A stretch of DNA of 64,000 bases from Sporosarcina sp. E16_8 (GTDB taxonomy: Bacteria; Bacillota; Bacilli; Bacillales_A; Planococcaceae), in NCBI RefSeq assembly GCF_017347095.1, contig NZ_JADPRZ010000011.1, positions 1-64,000 on the forward strand, given 5' to 3'. The notes beneath the pieces are model-generated. The model was not told the origin of the DNA, ran no database searches, and saw only the letters and a list, made by a program, of their open reading frames with translations. The position numbers and the translations under genes were made by a program. Shown here in pieces: positions 63,021 to 64,000 of this stretch (position 1 is the stretch's first letter; each line of letters begins with the position of its first letter).

Positions 63021-64000
63021 TTAAAATGCTACATAACGTAATGGATTTACGGCGCTTGGCCCGCTGACTGAATAATATCCAACATGAAATTCGAAATGAA
63101 GATGAGGACCTGTAGACAATCCAGTACTCCCCATATTACCAATCGATTGTCCCCTACTGACATTTTGACCTGCGATTACATTAATATTAGATAAATGGGC
63201 ATAGACAGTCGTATACACTTCGCCACTTACTACATGAGTTATCATAATCATATTCCCATAGGTACTATGCCAACCCGCTTGGGAAACAACTCCAGTGCCT
63301 GCAGCGGCGATAGGGGTACCTTCACTGTTAGCAATATCCAAACCTCTATGCTGCTTAACCGTTCCTTTTATAGGATGCGTGCGCATTCCAAATTGGGAGG
63401 AGAGTCTTCCAGTCGCTGGGCTTGTCCAAGTACCAGTTGTCGATGAGGAATTCGGATAGTAGTCCACAATATTAGCTTCGCAATTCATTGTCAGCCCACC
63501 AAATGATTCGACGTTCTTTGTCACTCTTGGAACCCAGTATTCATTAAGTCCAAGTGGATCGTTGGCGGCGCCAAGCGGAGCATACGCACTCCCTAACTCC
63601 TGGATTGTGTCCCGTCCCTCTTTATGTATGAGGCGGTTTAACGTTTTCCCCATTGATCTCAATCCATCTTCAAGTGAGTCGAACTTAAGTAATGATGACC
63701 AGTTACTACTTGGATCCATTAACCCCCCTGGATTATTATAGTGAACAACTGCATTTGATTTTCCGTTCCCCGTTTCTTGGAATGCAATAGCTGCCATTAC
63801 TACCGGATCGATGTTATATTCATTTGCAATCTCAATGAACAGATGCTCGTTCCCTATTAGAACGCCTGCTTTGTTAAACTGCTTAACGAATCCCCCCTCA
63901 TCTAATTCACCATCGGCTTGACAAAATGAAGACGTAATGCGATTTTGCTCTTCGCGGAAAATACGCTGTTGTTCCTCAAGTATTTCTTTTTCAACATCTA
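63021..64000 (-). CDS. cell-wall lytic protein: glucosaminidase/transglycosylase-like plus M23 (partial)
   Basis: The frame is open from the window edge, so the N-terminus is missing. About 326 residues are visible: a charged helical part (EKEILEEQQRIFREEQNRI), then a lysozyme/glucosaminidase-like domain (HLFIEIANEYNIDPVVMAA-IAFQETGNGKSNAV, VHYNNPGGLM), then M23 with the zinc site QHRGLDIANS, VYAHLSNI and PHLHFEFH. This two-enzyme layout is that of the CwlT-like hydrolases of conjugative elements, which open the wall for the transfer channel. Confidence 0.87.
   Translation of the reverse strand, partial: DVEKEILEEQQRIFREEQNRITSSFCQADGELDEGGFVKQFNKAGVLIGNEHLFIEIANEYNIDPVVMAAIAFQETGNGKSNAVVHYNNPGGLMDPSSNWSSLLKFDSLEDGLRSMGKTLNRLIHKEGRDTIQELGSAYAPLGAANDPLGLNEYWVPRVTKNVESFGGLTMNCEANIVDYYPNSSSTTGTWTSPATGRLSSQFGMRTHPIKGTVKQHRGLDIANSEGTPIAAAGTGVVSQAGWHSTYGNMIMITHVVSGEVYTTVYAHLSNINVIAGQNVSRGQSIGNMGSTGLSTGPHLHFEFHVGYYSVSGPSAVNPLRYVAF

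Overview
The window looks like an accessory region of a low-GC Gram-positive endospore former (Bacillales, plausibly Planococcaceae such as Sporosarcina or Lysinibacillus; inferred from base composition, AGGAGG-type ribosome sites, many TTG/GTG starts, YvrJ, DUF6877 and DUF6241 families). It is rich in insertion sequences, intron debris, broken genes and small membrane or phage-like proteins. I cannot tell whether it is a large plasmid or a chromosomal island.

Layout. 1-7.2 kb: a divergent cluster around a 58-residue, six-cysteine peptide, with a MacB-type ABC transporter whose permease is fused to an M1 zinc peptidase, a MauE-like membrane protein and two MauD/TlpA-like redox proteins, one cut off by an IS. 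7.2-10.1 kb: decayed HTH gene, IS3 debris and an intact IS5/IS1182-type element. 10.3-13.5 kb: a 1095-residue metallophosphoesterase-STAND ATPase, a probable phage-defence protein. 14.3-15.3 kb: group II intron remnant and an array of eight 17-bp repeats. 15.4-31 kb: XRE-TPR regulator, three membrane-protein genes that share a conserved RNA leader, a second-type HolA, proline dehydrogenase, a tandem winged-helix protein, a Fic protein, a holin-like toxin and three copies of one HTH family in different states of decay. 32-42 kb: lipoprotein, M23 peptidase, an unknown 398-residue protein and a strip of tiny phage-like genes, several with single in-frame stops. 42-43.7 kb: tyrosine recombinase followed by repeated copies of its own 3' end. 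43.7-58 kb: a lytic-enzyme and sigma-factor region holding an amidase, a DUF1906/peptidoglycan-binding hydrolase, three related small predicted beta-rich proteins, paralogous lipoproteins and a SigO-YvrJ-RsoA-like operon, with a MITE-broken group II intron reverse transcriptase inside. 58-64 kb: IS1182 element, a duplicated control region in front of two genes, and the 3' part of a cell-wall lytic transglycosylase/M23 protein that runs off the window.

How the genes may work together. In the first cluster the redox pair could form or maintain disulfides in the peptide while the ABC-M1 protein exports or trims it. In the 44-57 kb region a shared two-block promoter element with an exact 15-bp spacer precedes the small beta-rich proteins, the large wall hydrolase and the SigO-like operon itself. 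That suggests one local sigma-factor regulon for secreted or wall-acting proteins. The three 18-20 kb leaders (promoter, covarying hairpin, terminator, then a membrane-protein gene) look like an undescribed cis-regulatory RNA family.
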